A DNA stretch of 7,766 bases. Source: Pseudomonadota bacterium (lineage in GTDB: Bacteria > Pseudomonadota > Alphaproteobacteria > Rhizobiales > Tepidamorphaceae). Under the pieces are notes generated by a model, which was not told the DNA's origin, searched no databases, and worked only from the letters and a program-made list of their open reading frames with translations. The DNA lies in NCBI GenBank assembly GCA_023435545.1, contig JAEYRQ010000501.1, positions 1-7,766 on the forward strand. Direction: 5' to 3'. Below, piece by piece: positions 1 to 5,571 of the stretch (its first letter is position 1; each line of letters begins with the position of its first letter). Made by a program: the position numbers and the translations under genes.

Positions 1-2
1 CG

Positions 3-716
3 CCGATGTCGTTCTCCAGCGCGCAGTCGCTGGCGTTTCCTCCGCCGGGCCTGTCGCTGCGCTGGTACGAGAACCTGCTCGCCAACCCGATCTGGATCGA
101 TGCGGCGAAGAACTCCCTGCTGCTCGCCACGCTCTCCAGCACCGCGGCGCTGACCTGCGGCACGCTCGCCTCCTATGTGCTGGTGCGCGGCAACTTCCTC
201 GGGCGCAGGGCGGTCGAGGCGAACTTCGTGGCGCCGATGATCGTGCCCTCGATCGTCACCGCGGTGGCGCTCTACATCCTCTTCGCCCGCGTCGGCCTGC
301 TCGGCACCTTCTTCGGGCTGGTGCTCGGCCACACGATCCTGGCGGTGCCCTTCGTGGTGCTGATCATGCAGGCGGCGATCCGCGACTTCGACCTGCGCAT
401 CGAGCAGGTGGCGGCGACGCTTGGCGCCTCGCAGTGGCAGATCCTGACCCGCGTCGTGCTTCCCAATCTTACGCCGAGCGCAGCCGCCGCCTGGATATTC
501 ACCTTCGTCCTGAGCTTCGACGAGGTGGTCGTGACGCTTTTCGTCTCCGGCACGCATGTCACCATCCCGAAGCGGATGTTCAGCGAACTGATGATTCAGG
601 TGAATCCGACGATTACCGCGGTCGCCACCCTGCTGATCGGGTTCAACCTGCTGGCACTGGGGCTCCTGCTGCTGGTGTCGCGGCGGCGCCGGCTGTTGGG
701 GTCGGCCATCGGATGA
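3..716 (+). CDS. ABC transporter permease, PotC/PotI-like (5' end outside window)
   Basis: Inner-membrane permease of a binding-protein-dependent importer, of the spermidine/putrescine/opine (PotC/PotI) kind. The frame is open to the left edge, and the first ATG at 6 lies inside a typical PotC segment (PMSFSSAQSLAFPPPG, then LRWYENLL), so the true start and first membrane helix lie upstream. Numbering from that Met, hydrophobic segments fall near 36-60, 75-98, 102-124, 159-180 and 203-225. The cytoplasmic EAA loop that docks on the ATPase is clear at 133-158 (EQVAATLGAS...LPNLTPS). The segment LSFDEVVVTLFVSG (169-182) is characteristic of this subfamily. The ATPase, binding protein and second permease are presumably upstream. 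Its stop overlaps the start of the next gene by 4 bases (ATGA at 713-716), coupling transport to the hydratase genes. The exact substrate cannot be told; a polyamine- or amino-acid-derived amine is an inference. Confidence 0.93.
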   Translation, partial: PMSFSSAQSLAFPPPGLSLRWYENLLANPIWIDAAKNSLLLATLSSTAALTCGTLASYVLVRGNFLGRRAVEANFVAPMIVPSIVTAVALYILFARVGLLGTFFGLVLGHTILAVPFVVLIMQAAIRDFDLRIEQVAATLGASQWQILTRVVLPNLTPSAAAAWIFTFVLSFDEVVVTLFVSGTHVTIPKRMFSELMIQVNPTITAVATLLIGFNLLALGLLLLVSRRRRLLGSAIG

Positions 717-1129
717 CCGCGATCGGAGATACGCTCGCGGAGTGGGAGTTCACCGTCGAGGCAGGCAAAGTGCGGGAGTTCGCCCGGGCGGTACACGACC
801 AGCACGTACAGGCCTCCGACATAGCCCCGCCGACCTTTCCCGTTGTCGCCTCCGCCGATTTCGTCGAACGGCTGGTCACGGGTATCCTGCAGCTCGATCG
901 CTCGCGCACCGTTCACGGCGAGCAACGATACAGCTACGCGCGGCCCATTCGTGCCGGAGACAGGCTGAAATGCACGGCGCGTCTGACCGCCGACGAGACC
1001 AAGTTCGGCAGGCGCGGCGGCGCGATGCGGATCGTGACCACCGAGGTGGAATTCACCTGCGCCAGGACTGGCGAATTGGTCTGCCGTGAAGTCATGACCT
1101 CGATAGAGAAGGCCACCGGGTCGCCATGA
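713..1129 (+). CDS. FAS1-like/MaoC-like hot-dog protein, probable non-catalytic hydratase subunit
   Basis: A 138-residue single hot-dog-fold protein resembling the N-terminal MaoC-like (FAS1-like dehydratase, HadA/ChsH2-N type) domain. It opens with the family signature EFTVEAGKVREFARAV (residues 12-27), followed by APPTFPVV (38-45) and the strand/loop YARPIRAGDRLKCTARL. The region where catalytic MaoC proteins have D-x-N-P-x-H reads HDQHVQASD here, so the usual dyad is not evident. In known HadAB and ChsH1-ChsH2 enzymes one hot-dog subunit supplies catalysis and the other binds the acyl-CoA, so this is most likely the binding partner of the next gene product. The start at 713 was chosen because it makes an ATGA overlap with the permease; the frame stays open upstream but that part lies inside the permease gene. 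The end overlaps the following start by 4 bases. Family assignment is good; the substrate is unknown. Confidence 0.85.
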   Translation: MTAIGDTLAEWEFTVEAGKVREFARAVHDQHVQASDIAPPTFPVVASADFVERLVTGILQLDRSRTVHGEQRYSYARPIRAGDRLKCTARLTADETKFGRRGGAMRIVTTEVEFTCARTGELVCREVMTSIEKATGSP

Positions 1130-1563
1130 CCACGCCGCTCCCGCATCCGGTCACATATGGCCCGATCACCCGCACCGATCTGGTCCGCTACGCGGGTGCG
1201 TCGGGTGACTTCAACCCGCTCCACCACGACCCTGATTTCGCGGCGGAGGCCGGTCTGCCTGATGTCATGGCGCACGGAATGCTTTCGGCCGGACTCTTGG
1301 CTTCTGCGCTGACGGACTGGTTCGGTCCGGGCAGTGTTCTGGACTATGCGGTCCGTTTCAAAAGCCCCGTGTGGCCGGGCGACATTCTGACGGCCCGCTG
1401 TGTGGGGATCGGGCCCGCGGCCGCCGGAATCCGTGATCGTGAAGCCGAGCTTGTTCTCGAACTGGTCCGCAACGGCGACGAGGTCGTCCTGTCCGGAACC
1501 GCGCGAGTCGCACTCGAGCAGGCGGCAAGCGACCTCACCGTCACCGGAGGCGAACTGTCATGA
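1126..1563 (+). CDS. MaoC-family (R)-enoyl-CoA hydratase, catalytic hot-dog subunit
   Basis: A 145-residue MaoC/R-hydratase domain protein. The hydratase-2 signature is plain: YAGASGDFNPLHHDPDFA at residues 22-39, with Asp28 and His33 five residues apart, as in the catalytic Asp/His dyad of PhaJ-type hydratases. A Gly-rich helix start (MAHGMLSAGLLAS) and the strand VRFKSPVWPGDIL follow as the family expects. It would add water to a trans-2-enoyl-CoA (or remove it) in the cytoplasm. The preceding gene encodes a hot-dog protein without the dyad, joined by an ATGA overlap, which argues for a heterodimer like HadAB or ChsH1-ChsH2. The stop again overlaps the next start (ATGA, 1560-1563). A tiny stand-alone hydratase is possible, but the coupled partner makes a two-subunit enzyme more likely. 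Chain length and substrate are not deducible. Confidence 0.9.
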   Translation: MTTPLPHPVTYGPITRTDLVRYAGASGDFNPLHHDPDFAAEAGLPDVMAHGMLSAGLLASALTDWFGPGSVLDYAVRFKSPVWPGDILTARCVGIGPAAAGIRDREAELVLELVRNGDEVVLSGTARVALEQAASDLTVTGGELS

Positions 1564-2021
1564 CCATCCACCACATCAGGGCGCCGCGGCCGGACGACCG
1601 CGAGGTTTTTCTCGACATGTGGCGGGAATTCGTCGATCTGGCACCCGATGAACCCGGCGACCGCGAGATGGGCGCGAGAAACTGGTCGCGTCTGCTGATC
1701 GGCAATACGGGGCTGAATTGCATACTGGCCGTCGACGACCAGGATCAACCCCTGGGCTTTACGCTCTATCTCGCCTTCCCCTTCACCTGGAGCCGGGGCG
1801 ATGTCTGCTACCTGCAGGACATCTACGTCCGCGCCGAGCAGCGCGGCAAAGGCGTGGCGCAGGCGATGATCGGCAGGCTTGCGGAAATCGGCCGGCAAAG
1901 CGGCTGGTACAAGATCTTCTGGATGACTCAGCCCGACAATTTCGCTGCCCAGCGACTGTACGACAAGGTCGCGCGGCGCATGGATTACATCAGGTACGAT
2001 GTGGTCGTCGGGGAGCCCTGA
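1560..2021 (+). CDS. GNAT-family N-acetyltransferase
   Basis: A 153-residue single-domain GNAT acyltransferase that would move an acetyl group from acetyl-CoA to an amine. The acetyl-CoA-binding motif A is intact: YLQDIYVRAEQRGKGVAQAM, with the pyrophosphate loop QRGKGVA at residues 94-100. Motif B follows with the typical QPDNFAAQRLYDK (Asn127, Tyr134) and the closing strand near 142-149 (DYIRYDVV). The style (LQDIYV, PDN..A..LYDKVA, YIRYD) recalls the HPA2/Hpa3-like branch, some members of which acetylate polyamines and small amines; this is suggestive, not proof. It is the last gene of the + strand operon, coupled to the hydratase by ATGA, and faces the minus-strand operon with 33 bases between the stops. 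It could protect or detoxify an amine substrate imported by the permease. The family is certain, the acceptor unknown. Confidence 0.9.
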   Translation: MTIHHIRAPRPDDREVFLDMWREFVDLAPDEPGDREMGARNWSRLLIGNTGLNCILAVDDQDQPLGFTLYLAFPFTWSRGDVCYLQDIYVRAEQRGKGVAQAMIGRLAEIGRQSGWYKIFWMTQPDNFAAQRLYDKVARRMDYIRYDVVVGEP

Positions 2022-2054
2022 AGAGCCGAGATGGCGGGGACTGCGAAGTGCCGG

Positions 2055-2717
2055 TCAGGATCCATCCAATCCAAACAGGTCCTGCAGGGTGCTGCCGCCG
2101 GCAAGCTTCGCCGTCCAGTCCTCCTCCATGCGCAGGCGCGCCTGCGCATCGGCGAGGACGGCCGCGGCTTCACCGAGCGGAACGACCGCGATGCCGTCGT
2201 TGTCGCCCAGTATGACATCGCCAGGCCGCGCCACGACGCCGCCGAAGACGATCTCGGCGTTGACGGAGCCCAGATGCCTGGACAGCGGCCCTCGGGGCGT
2301 GTTGCCCAGCGCAAAGGCGTGGAAGTCATCCCAGGTGGAGATCGTGTCGATATCCCTGAGTGCGCCGTTGACGGCCAGCCCAGCGACGCCCCTGTTGCGC
2401 GCGTAGCCGCACAGGATTTCGCCGGCATAGGCGGTCTGCAGGCAGCCGCCGGCGTCCACCGCGACGACTTCGCCGGAGCGGGCGATATCGAGGGCATGCA
2501 GGACCGGCCCGAAATCGGCTCGTTCACACCAGGCGGTGACGATCTGTGCGGCCATTCGCCTGCCCGGCGCAAATGCTCTGAGCGGCCGGATGCGCGGGTC
2601 GGCTATGACGCGCCCTGCGGTCACGTCGGAGACGATGGTGACGGGAACCTGTGCCCAAGCGTCCATAACATCCCTCGGCAGCGCCTCATACAGGGCTTCA
2701 TACACCCGGATCGCCAT
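2055..2717 (-). CDS. RraA/HMG-aldolase family protein (probable oxaloacetate decarboxylase/aldolase)
   Basis: A 220-residue protein of the RraA-like fold that includes 4-hydroxy-4-methyl-2-oxoglutarate (HMG/CHA) aldolases, often mis-annotated as RNase E inhibitor or dimethylmenaquinone methyltransferase. Visible motifs are TIVSDVTAG near residue 27, VVAVDAGGCLQTAYAGEIL (84-102) and GVAGLAVNGALRDIDTI (110-126). The Arg121-Asp122 pair and Glu100 fit the substrate-Arg and metal-binding Asp region of the aldolases. It would cleave a 4-hydroxy-2-oxoacid to pyruvate plus a second oxoacid, or decarboxylate oxaloacetate. The start at 2717 was chosen because of a strong Shine-Dalgarno sequence (AGGGAGGA, 6 bases between GGAGG and ATG). 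The frame stays open to 2921, but that would overlap the flavoenzyme gene. It is the last gene of the minus operon, 61 bases after its neighbour. The aldolase role is more likely than RNase regulation in this catabolic setting, but is not proven. Confidence 0.85.
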   Translation of the reverse strand: MAIRVYEALYEALPRDVMDAWAQVPVTIVSDVTAGRVIADPRIRPLRAFAPGRRMAAQIVTAWCERADFGPVLHALDIARSGEVVAVDAGGCLQTAYAGEILCGYARNRGVAGLAVNGALRDIDTISTWDDFHAFALGNTPRGPLSRHLGSVNAEIVFGGVVARPGDVILGDNDGIAVVPLGEAAAVLADAQARLRMEEDWTAKLAGGSTLQDLFGLDGS

Positions 2718-2722
2718 GTGTT

Positions 2723-2730
2723 TCCTCCCT
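2723..2730 (-). promoter_or_regulatory. Strong ribosome binding site of the RraA-family gene
   Basis: On the minus strand AGGGAGGA lies just ahead of the ATG at 2717, with 6 bases between GGAGG and the start codon. It fixes the start against the longer open frame. It is the best Shine-Dalgarno of the minus operon, whose other internal genes begin by stop/start overlap or a 1-base gap, so this gene is probably translated independently of its neighbour. Confidence 0.75.
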
Positions 2731-2778
2731 GAATGTCGCGTACGCGCCATGCGGAACGCCCGATGTGCGAGAACCGTC

Positions 2779-3978
2779 CTATTGGACCGGACTTCGCCTG
2801 ACGCCAAATCGGCTGCGCGAGAAGGCCGCCAGCGGATAGGCCGGCAGCCGACCGGCAACCGTGTCGGCGACGAGGCTACCGGAGAACGCGCCCGCCAGGT
2901 TGCCGAAGAAGTGCCCCGCATTGACGACGAGACCGTCCGGGCCGCACCTGGCTTCGATCACCGGCAGGCTGTCGGGCGTCTGCGCCACGAGCCCGGCCCA
3001 CTGGCGCACAATCGGCAGCTTGCCGAGATCCGGAAAGTTGCGGCTGACGATCGAACAAGCCATTGCCTGCCCGGCGACAGTCGCCTGGTCGAGGTCGCTG
3101 CCGACCTCATAGGCGCAGCCGAACTGCAGCGAACCGTCGGGCAGGCTGGCGATCTGTTCCGTAAAGCCGAGTTCGGGGCGGATCTGTTCTGAGGGGTCGC
3201 GCGGCAAGTTCGCCCGGTCGATGCCCGGCGGGGTGAAGAAGCGGAACAGCGCCTGCCCGGCGATCACGGGCTCCAGCCTGAACGGCGCCGGGGTGGTCTC
3301 CGCCGCCTCGAAACGGGTCCATTCGTAGGGAAAGTCCAACCCTAGGGGCTGCAGCAATGCGTCCGACCACGGTCCTGCGGCGACAACGACGATGTGGCAC
3401 CCGATGGTGCTGCCATCGGCGAGTCCGACCCCTCGACAGGCGGACGTCGTGGCGGTGATGCTGTTCACCGTGCTGGCAAGGATACTGCCGCCGAGGCCGA
3501 CAAACTCGTCCGCCAGGAGTCGCACCAGCCGCCGCGTGTCCTGATGGGCATCTAGGGGATTCCAGACAGCTCCCGTGACCTCCGGACCAATCATGGGGCA
3601 ATGTTCCAGCACGGCGGCTCGGTCAAGCAGTTCAACCGGTAGGCCTGCTGCGCGGCGATCCTCCACGAAGCGCCTGGCGACAAGTTCGTAGTCCGGGTCG
3701 CGGAAGAGGATGAGTCCTCCACAGGCGCGAAAGCCGAAGTCGGGCAGCTCGCCAGCAAGCGCCTCGGCGAAGCGGCGGCATGCCAGCGAGAAGTCCATCG
3801 CCAGCCCCGCCGCCTTGGTCTGCAGCCAGAGGAAGCCGGGATTGCGGCCGGAAGCCCCCCAGCCCGGATGGTGGCTGTCGACGAGTGCGACCGACAGCCC
3901 TTCCCGACACAGATACCAGGCGGTGGCCGTACCAGCGATTCCGGCGCCGATGACCACGGCATCGAATGTCGGCTTCAT
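2779..3978 (-). CDS. FAD-dependent oxidoreductase, DAO family (amino-acid/amine oxidase or dehydrogenase)
   Basis: A 399-residue member of the D-amino-acid oxidase/glycine oxidase/sarcosine oxidase superfamily (DadA-like). The N-terminal Rossmann ADP-binding motif is complete: AVVIGAGIAG (GxGxxG at residues 11-16), with the ribose-binding acid Asp34 at the end of strand 2, then GASGRNPGF (41-49), the usual flavin-contact motif. The C-terminal part has QTPDSLPVIE and GLVVNAGHFFGNLAGAFSG, the FAD-closing end of the family. No covalent-flavin Cys motif is evident. It would oxidise an amine or amino acid to an imine that hydrolyses to an oxoacid and ammonia. A GTG six bases upstream (3984) is possible, but ATG 3978 makes an ATGA overlap with the deacylase stop and is preferred. 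No signal peptide is seen. The substrate is unknown; the preceding deacylase suggests a freed amino compound. Confidence 0.9.
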   Translation of the reverse strand: MKPTFDAVVIGAGIAGTATAWYLCREGLSVALVDSHHPGWGASGRNPGFLWLQTKAAGLAMDFSLACRRFAEALAGELPDFGFRACGGLILFRDPDYELVARRFVEDRRAAGLPVELLDRAAVLEHCPMIGPEVTGAVWNPLDAHQDTRRLVRLLADEFVGLGGSILASTVNSITATTSACRGVGLADGSTIGCHIVVVAAGPWSDALLQPLGLDFPYEWTRFEAAETTPAPFRLEPVIAGQALFRFFTPPGIDRANLPRDPSEQIRPELGFTEQIASLPDGSLQFGCAYEVGSDLDQATVAGQAMACSIVSRNFPDLGKLPIVRQWAGLVAQTPDSLPVIEARCGPDGLVVNAGHFFGNLAGAFSGSLVADTVAGRLPAYPLAAFSRSRFGVRRSPVQ

Positions 3979-5168
3979 ACCCACGGCAGGCCGGACTGCT
4001 CGAGTTGTGCCGCCAGCCGGTCGATGAAATCACGGCAGCGCTCTACTTCGGCAATTTCGATGAACTCATCGGGCTTGTGTGCCTGCGCGATCGAGCCGGG
4101 GCCGCATACGACCGAAGGGATCCCTGCCCTCGTGCCGAATAGCCAGGCTTCGGTGGCGTAGGCGACCTTCGCATGGTCGTTGCGGCCGGCCAGCCGCTTC
4201 ACGAAGGGCACAGCGGGATGGTCCTCCTCCATGGCGAGCCCGACGAAGCCGGCCAGGGTCTCGACCTCGATTGCCGCGTCCGGCGCTACCGAACGCATGC
4301 GGGGCAGAAGCACGGTGTCGGCATGGTCACGGATGCGCTCTATCAGCGCCGGCGCATCGACCTCGGGAAGGGAACGGATATCGAAGGTGAATTCGCAGGC
4401 GTTGGGGATGATGTTCACGCCCGTCCCGCCGGAGATCGAGGTGATCGACAGCGTCGAATGGCTGACGTCATAGCCGTGGTCGTGCGGGCCCCTGGCGTAC
4501 TCGGCCGAAAGGTCCATTATGAAAGACATCAGCTCTGTCGCGTACTCCACGGCATTGACGGCGCTCGGTGCCAGGCTCGAATGCGCGCTCGTGCCTGCGA
4601 CCGATACGCGGAACAGGCCACCGCCCTTGTGCCCCAGCACCACCTGCATGCCGGTCGGTTCCCCTACGATGCAGAGCGCGGGCTTGAGCGGCGTCGCGGC
4701 CAGCCGCTCGATCAGACTGACCACTCCCGTGCATCCGAGTTCCTCTTCGTAGGAGATAGCGATGTGGATCGGCGCCCGGAGATCTCGCTTGACGAGGGAG
4801 GGAACCGCTGCGAGCACGATGCCGACGAACCCCTTCATGTCGCAGGCACCGCGGCCGTATAGGCGGCCGCCTGACCGCCGCAAGACGAACGGATCGCTGG
4901 TCCAAGGTTGCCCGTCGACGGGGACGACGTCACTGTGGCCGGAGAGGATAACGCCGGGCACATCATTCGGACCGATGGTCGCCCAGAGATTTCCCTTTGT
5001 GCGCTCGGCGTTCCAGAGGATTTCAGAGTGCACGCCGTTGGCTGCCAACAGGTCCTCAACGTACCGGAGAAGCTCGCGATTGGAATCGCGCGAGACGGTC
5101 GGAAAGCCGATCAGGTCGCCGATGACGGCGACACAATCCTCAATGGTGGTCGCTGCTGCCGCGCTCAT
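3975..5168 (-). CDS. M20-family deacylase (ArgE/DapE/acetylornithine deacetylase-like)
   Basis: A 397-residue di-zinc metallohydrolase of the M20/ArgE-DapE family that would hydrolyse an N-acyl amino compound in the cytoplasm. The conserved residues I could place are present: His78 and Asp80 in SGHSDVVPVDG, the bridging Asp110 in GRGACDMKGF, the catalytic Glu and metal Glu in SYEEELGCTG (about 142-143), Glu170 in GEPTG, and the C-terminal His in AQAHKPDEF. The lid/dimerisation domain lies between about 180 and 300 (HKGGGLFRVSVAGTSAHSS starts it). The length matches ArgE. Met at 5168 was chosen because it follows the previous stop after one base and begins the family homology; the open frame up to 5336 runs antiparallel to no useful homology and lies in the DUF35 gene. 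True acetylornithine deacetylase is possible, but an operon with an oxidase and aldolases points to a catabolic N-acyl substrate. Confidence 0.93.
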   Translation of the reverse strand: MSAAAATTIEDCVAVIGDLIGFPTVSRDSNRELLRYVEDLLAANGVHSEILWNAERTKGNLWATIGPNDVPGVILSGHSDVVPVDGQPWTSDPFVLRRSGGRLYGRGACDMKGFVGIVLAAVPSLVKRDLRAPIHIAISYEEELGCTGVVSLIERLAATPLKPALCIVGEPTGMQVVLGHKGGGLFRVSVAGTSAHSSLAPSAVNAVEYATELMSFIMDLSAEYARGPHDHGYDVSHSTLSITSISGGTGVNIIPNACEFTFDIRSLPEVDAPALIERIRDHADTVLLPRMRSVAPDAAIEVETLAGFVGLAMEEDHPAVPFVKRLAGRNDHAKVAYATEAWLFGTRAGIPSVVCGPGSIAQAHKPDEFIEIAEVERCRDFIDRLAAQLEQSGLPWV

Positions 5169-5169
5169 C

Positions 5170-5571
5170 TCAGCCGATCGGTCTGAAGATGGGCAGCGGC
5201 GGCAGCCCCTCCCGCATCCGCCACGCCACCGCGACGCGGTCACCGATGTTTGCCTCGCCTGCTTCGATATTGGTGAGGAGCCGCGGCCCCTCGTCGAGAT
5301 CGACGAGAGCGAGCAAATAGGGTGGCGGCAACTCATCCGCGACGGGCATGCGCACCGTCGTCAGCGAATAGATCGTTCCGCGGCCACTGGCCTCGACCCA
5401 CTCCAGGTCCGCTGCCTCACAAGCAAGACAGAACGGTCGAGGATAGAACTGAGACGAGCCGCATGCGGTGCAGCGCTGCACCGTCAGTCGGCGCTCGGAG
5501 CAAGCCTGCCAGAACGGCTCGGTCGTCGGATCGGCCGCACCCAGGTCCGAGTAGGACGGTTTCTCACTCAC
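5170..5571 (-). CDS. DUF35 Zn-ribbon/OB-fold protein (acyl-CoA-binding partner of thiolase-like enzyme)
   Basis: A 133-residue DUF35 protein. It begins with the DPTTEPFWQA helix typical of the N-terminal part, then a rubredoxin-like zinc ribbon with Cys34-x2-Cys37 and Cys48-x2-Cys51 (RCTACGSSQFYPRPFCLAC), then an OB-fold from about residue 58 (GRGTIYSLTTVRMP, PYLLALVDLDEGPRLLTNI, IGDRVAVAW). Such proteins form complexes with thiolase-like enzymes, for example ChsH2(DUF35) with the aldolase Ltp2, where they help bind CoA thioesters. The start is GTG at 5571 (GTGAGTGA), overlapping the thiolase-like stop by 8 bases. No Shine-Dalgarno is visible, so it is presumably translated by coupling. The open frame continues upstream to 5661 but only as a shadow of the thiolase-like gene. 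The adjacent thiolase-like gene is strong support for a two-protein complex. Confidence 0.9.
   Translation of the reverse strand: MSEKPSYSDLGAADPTTEPFWQACSERRLTVQRCTACGSSQFYPRPFCLACEAADLEWVEASGRGTIYSLTTVRMPVADELPPPYLLALVDLDEGPRLLTNIEAGEANIGDRVAVAWRMREGLPPLPIFRPIG

Noticed and set aside
434..712. Upstream extension of the first hot-dog gene
   Set aside because: It is an out-of-frame shadow of the permease; the ATGA overlap at 713 gives a normal-sized hot-dog protein.
2055..2717. Calling the RraA-family gene an RNase E regulator or a menaquinone methyltransferase
   Set aside because: The aldolase Arg-Asp motif is present and the operon is catabolic; the methyltransferase name is a historic mis-annotation of this fold.
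2718..2921. Upstream extension of the RraA-family gene to an earlier start
   Set aside because: The extension reads as Arg/Ser-rich sequence inside the flavoenzyme gene, and a strong ribosome binding site precedes ATG 2717.
5169..5336. Upstream extension of the M20 deacylase
   Set aside because: It overlaps the DUF35 coding region and has no family homology; Met at 5168 gives the normal ArgE length.
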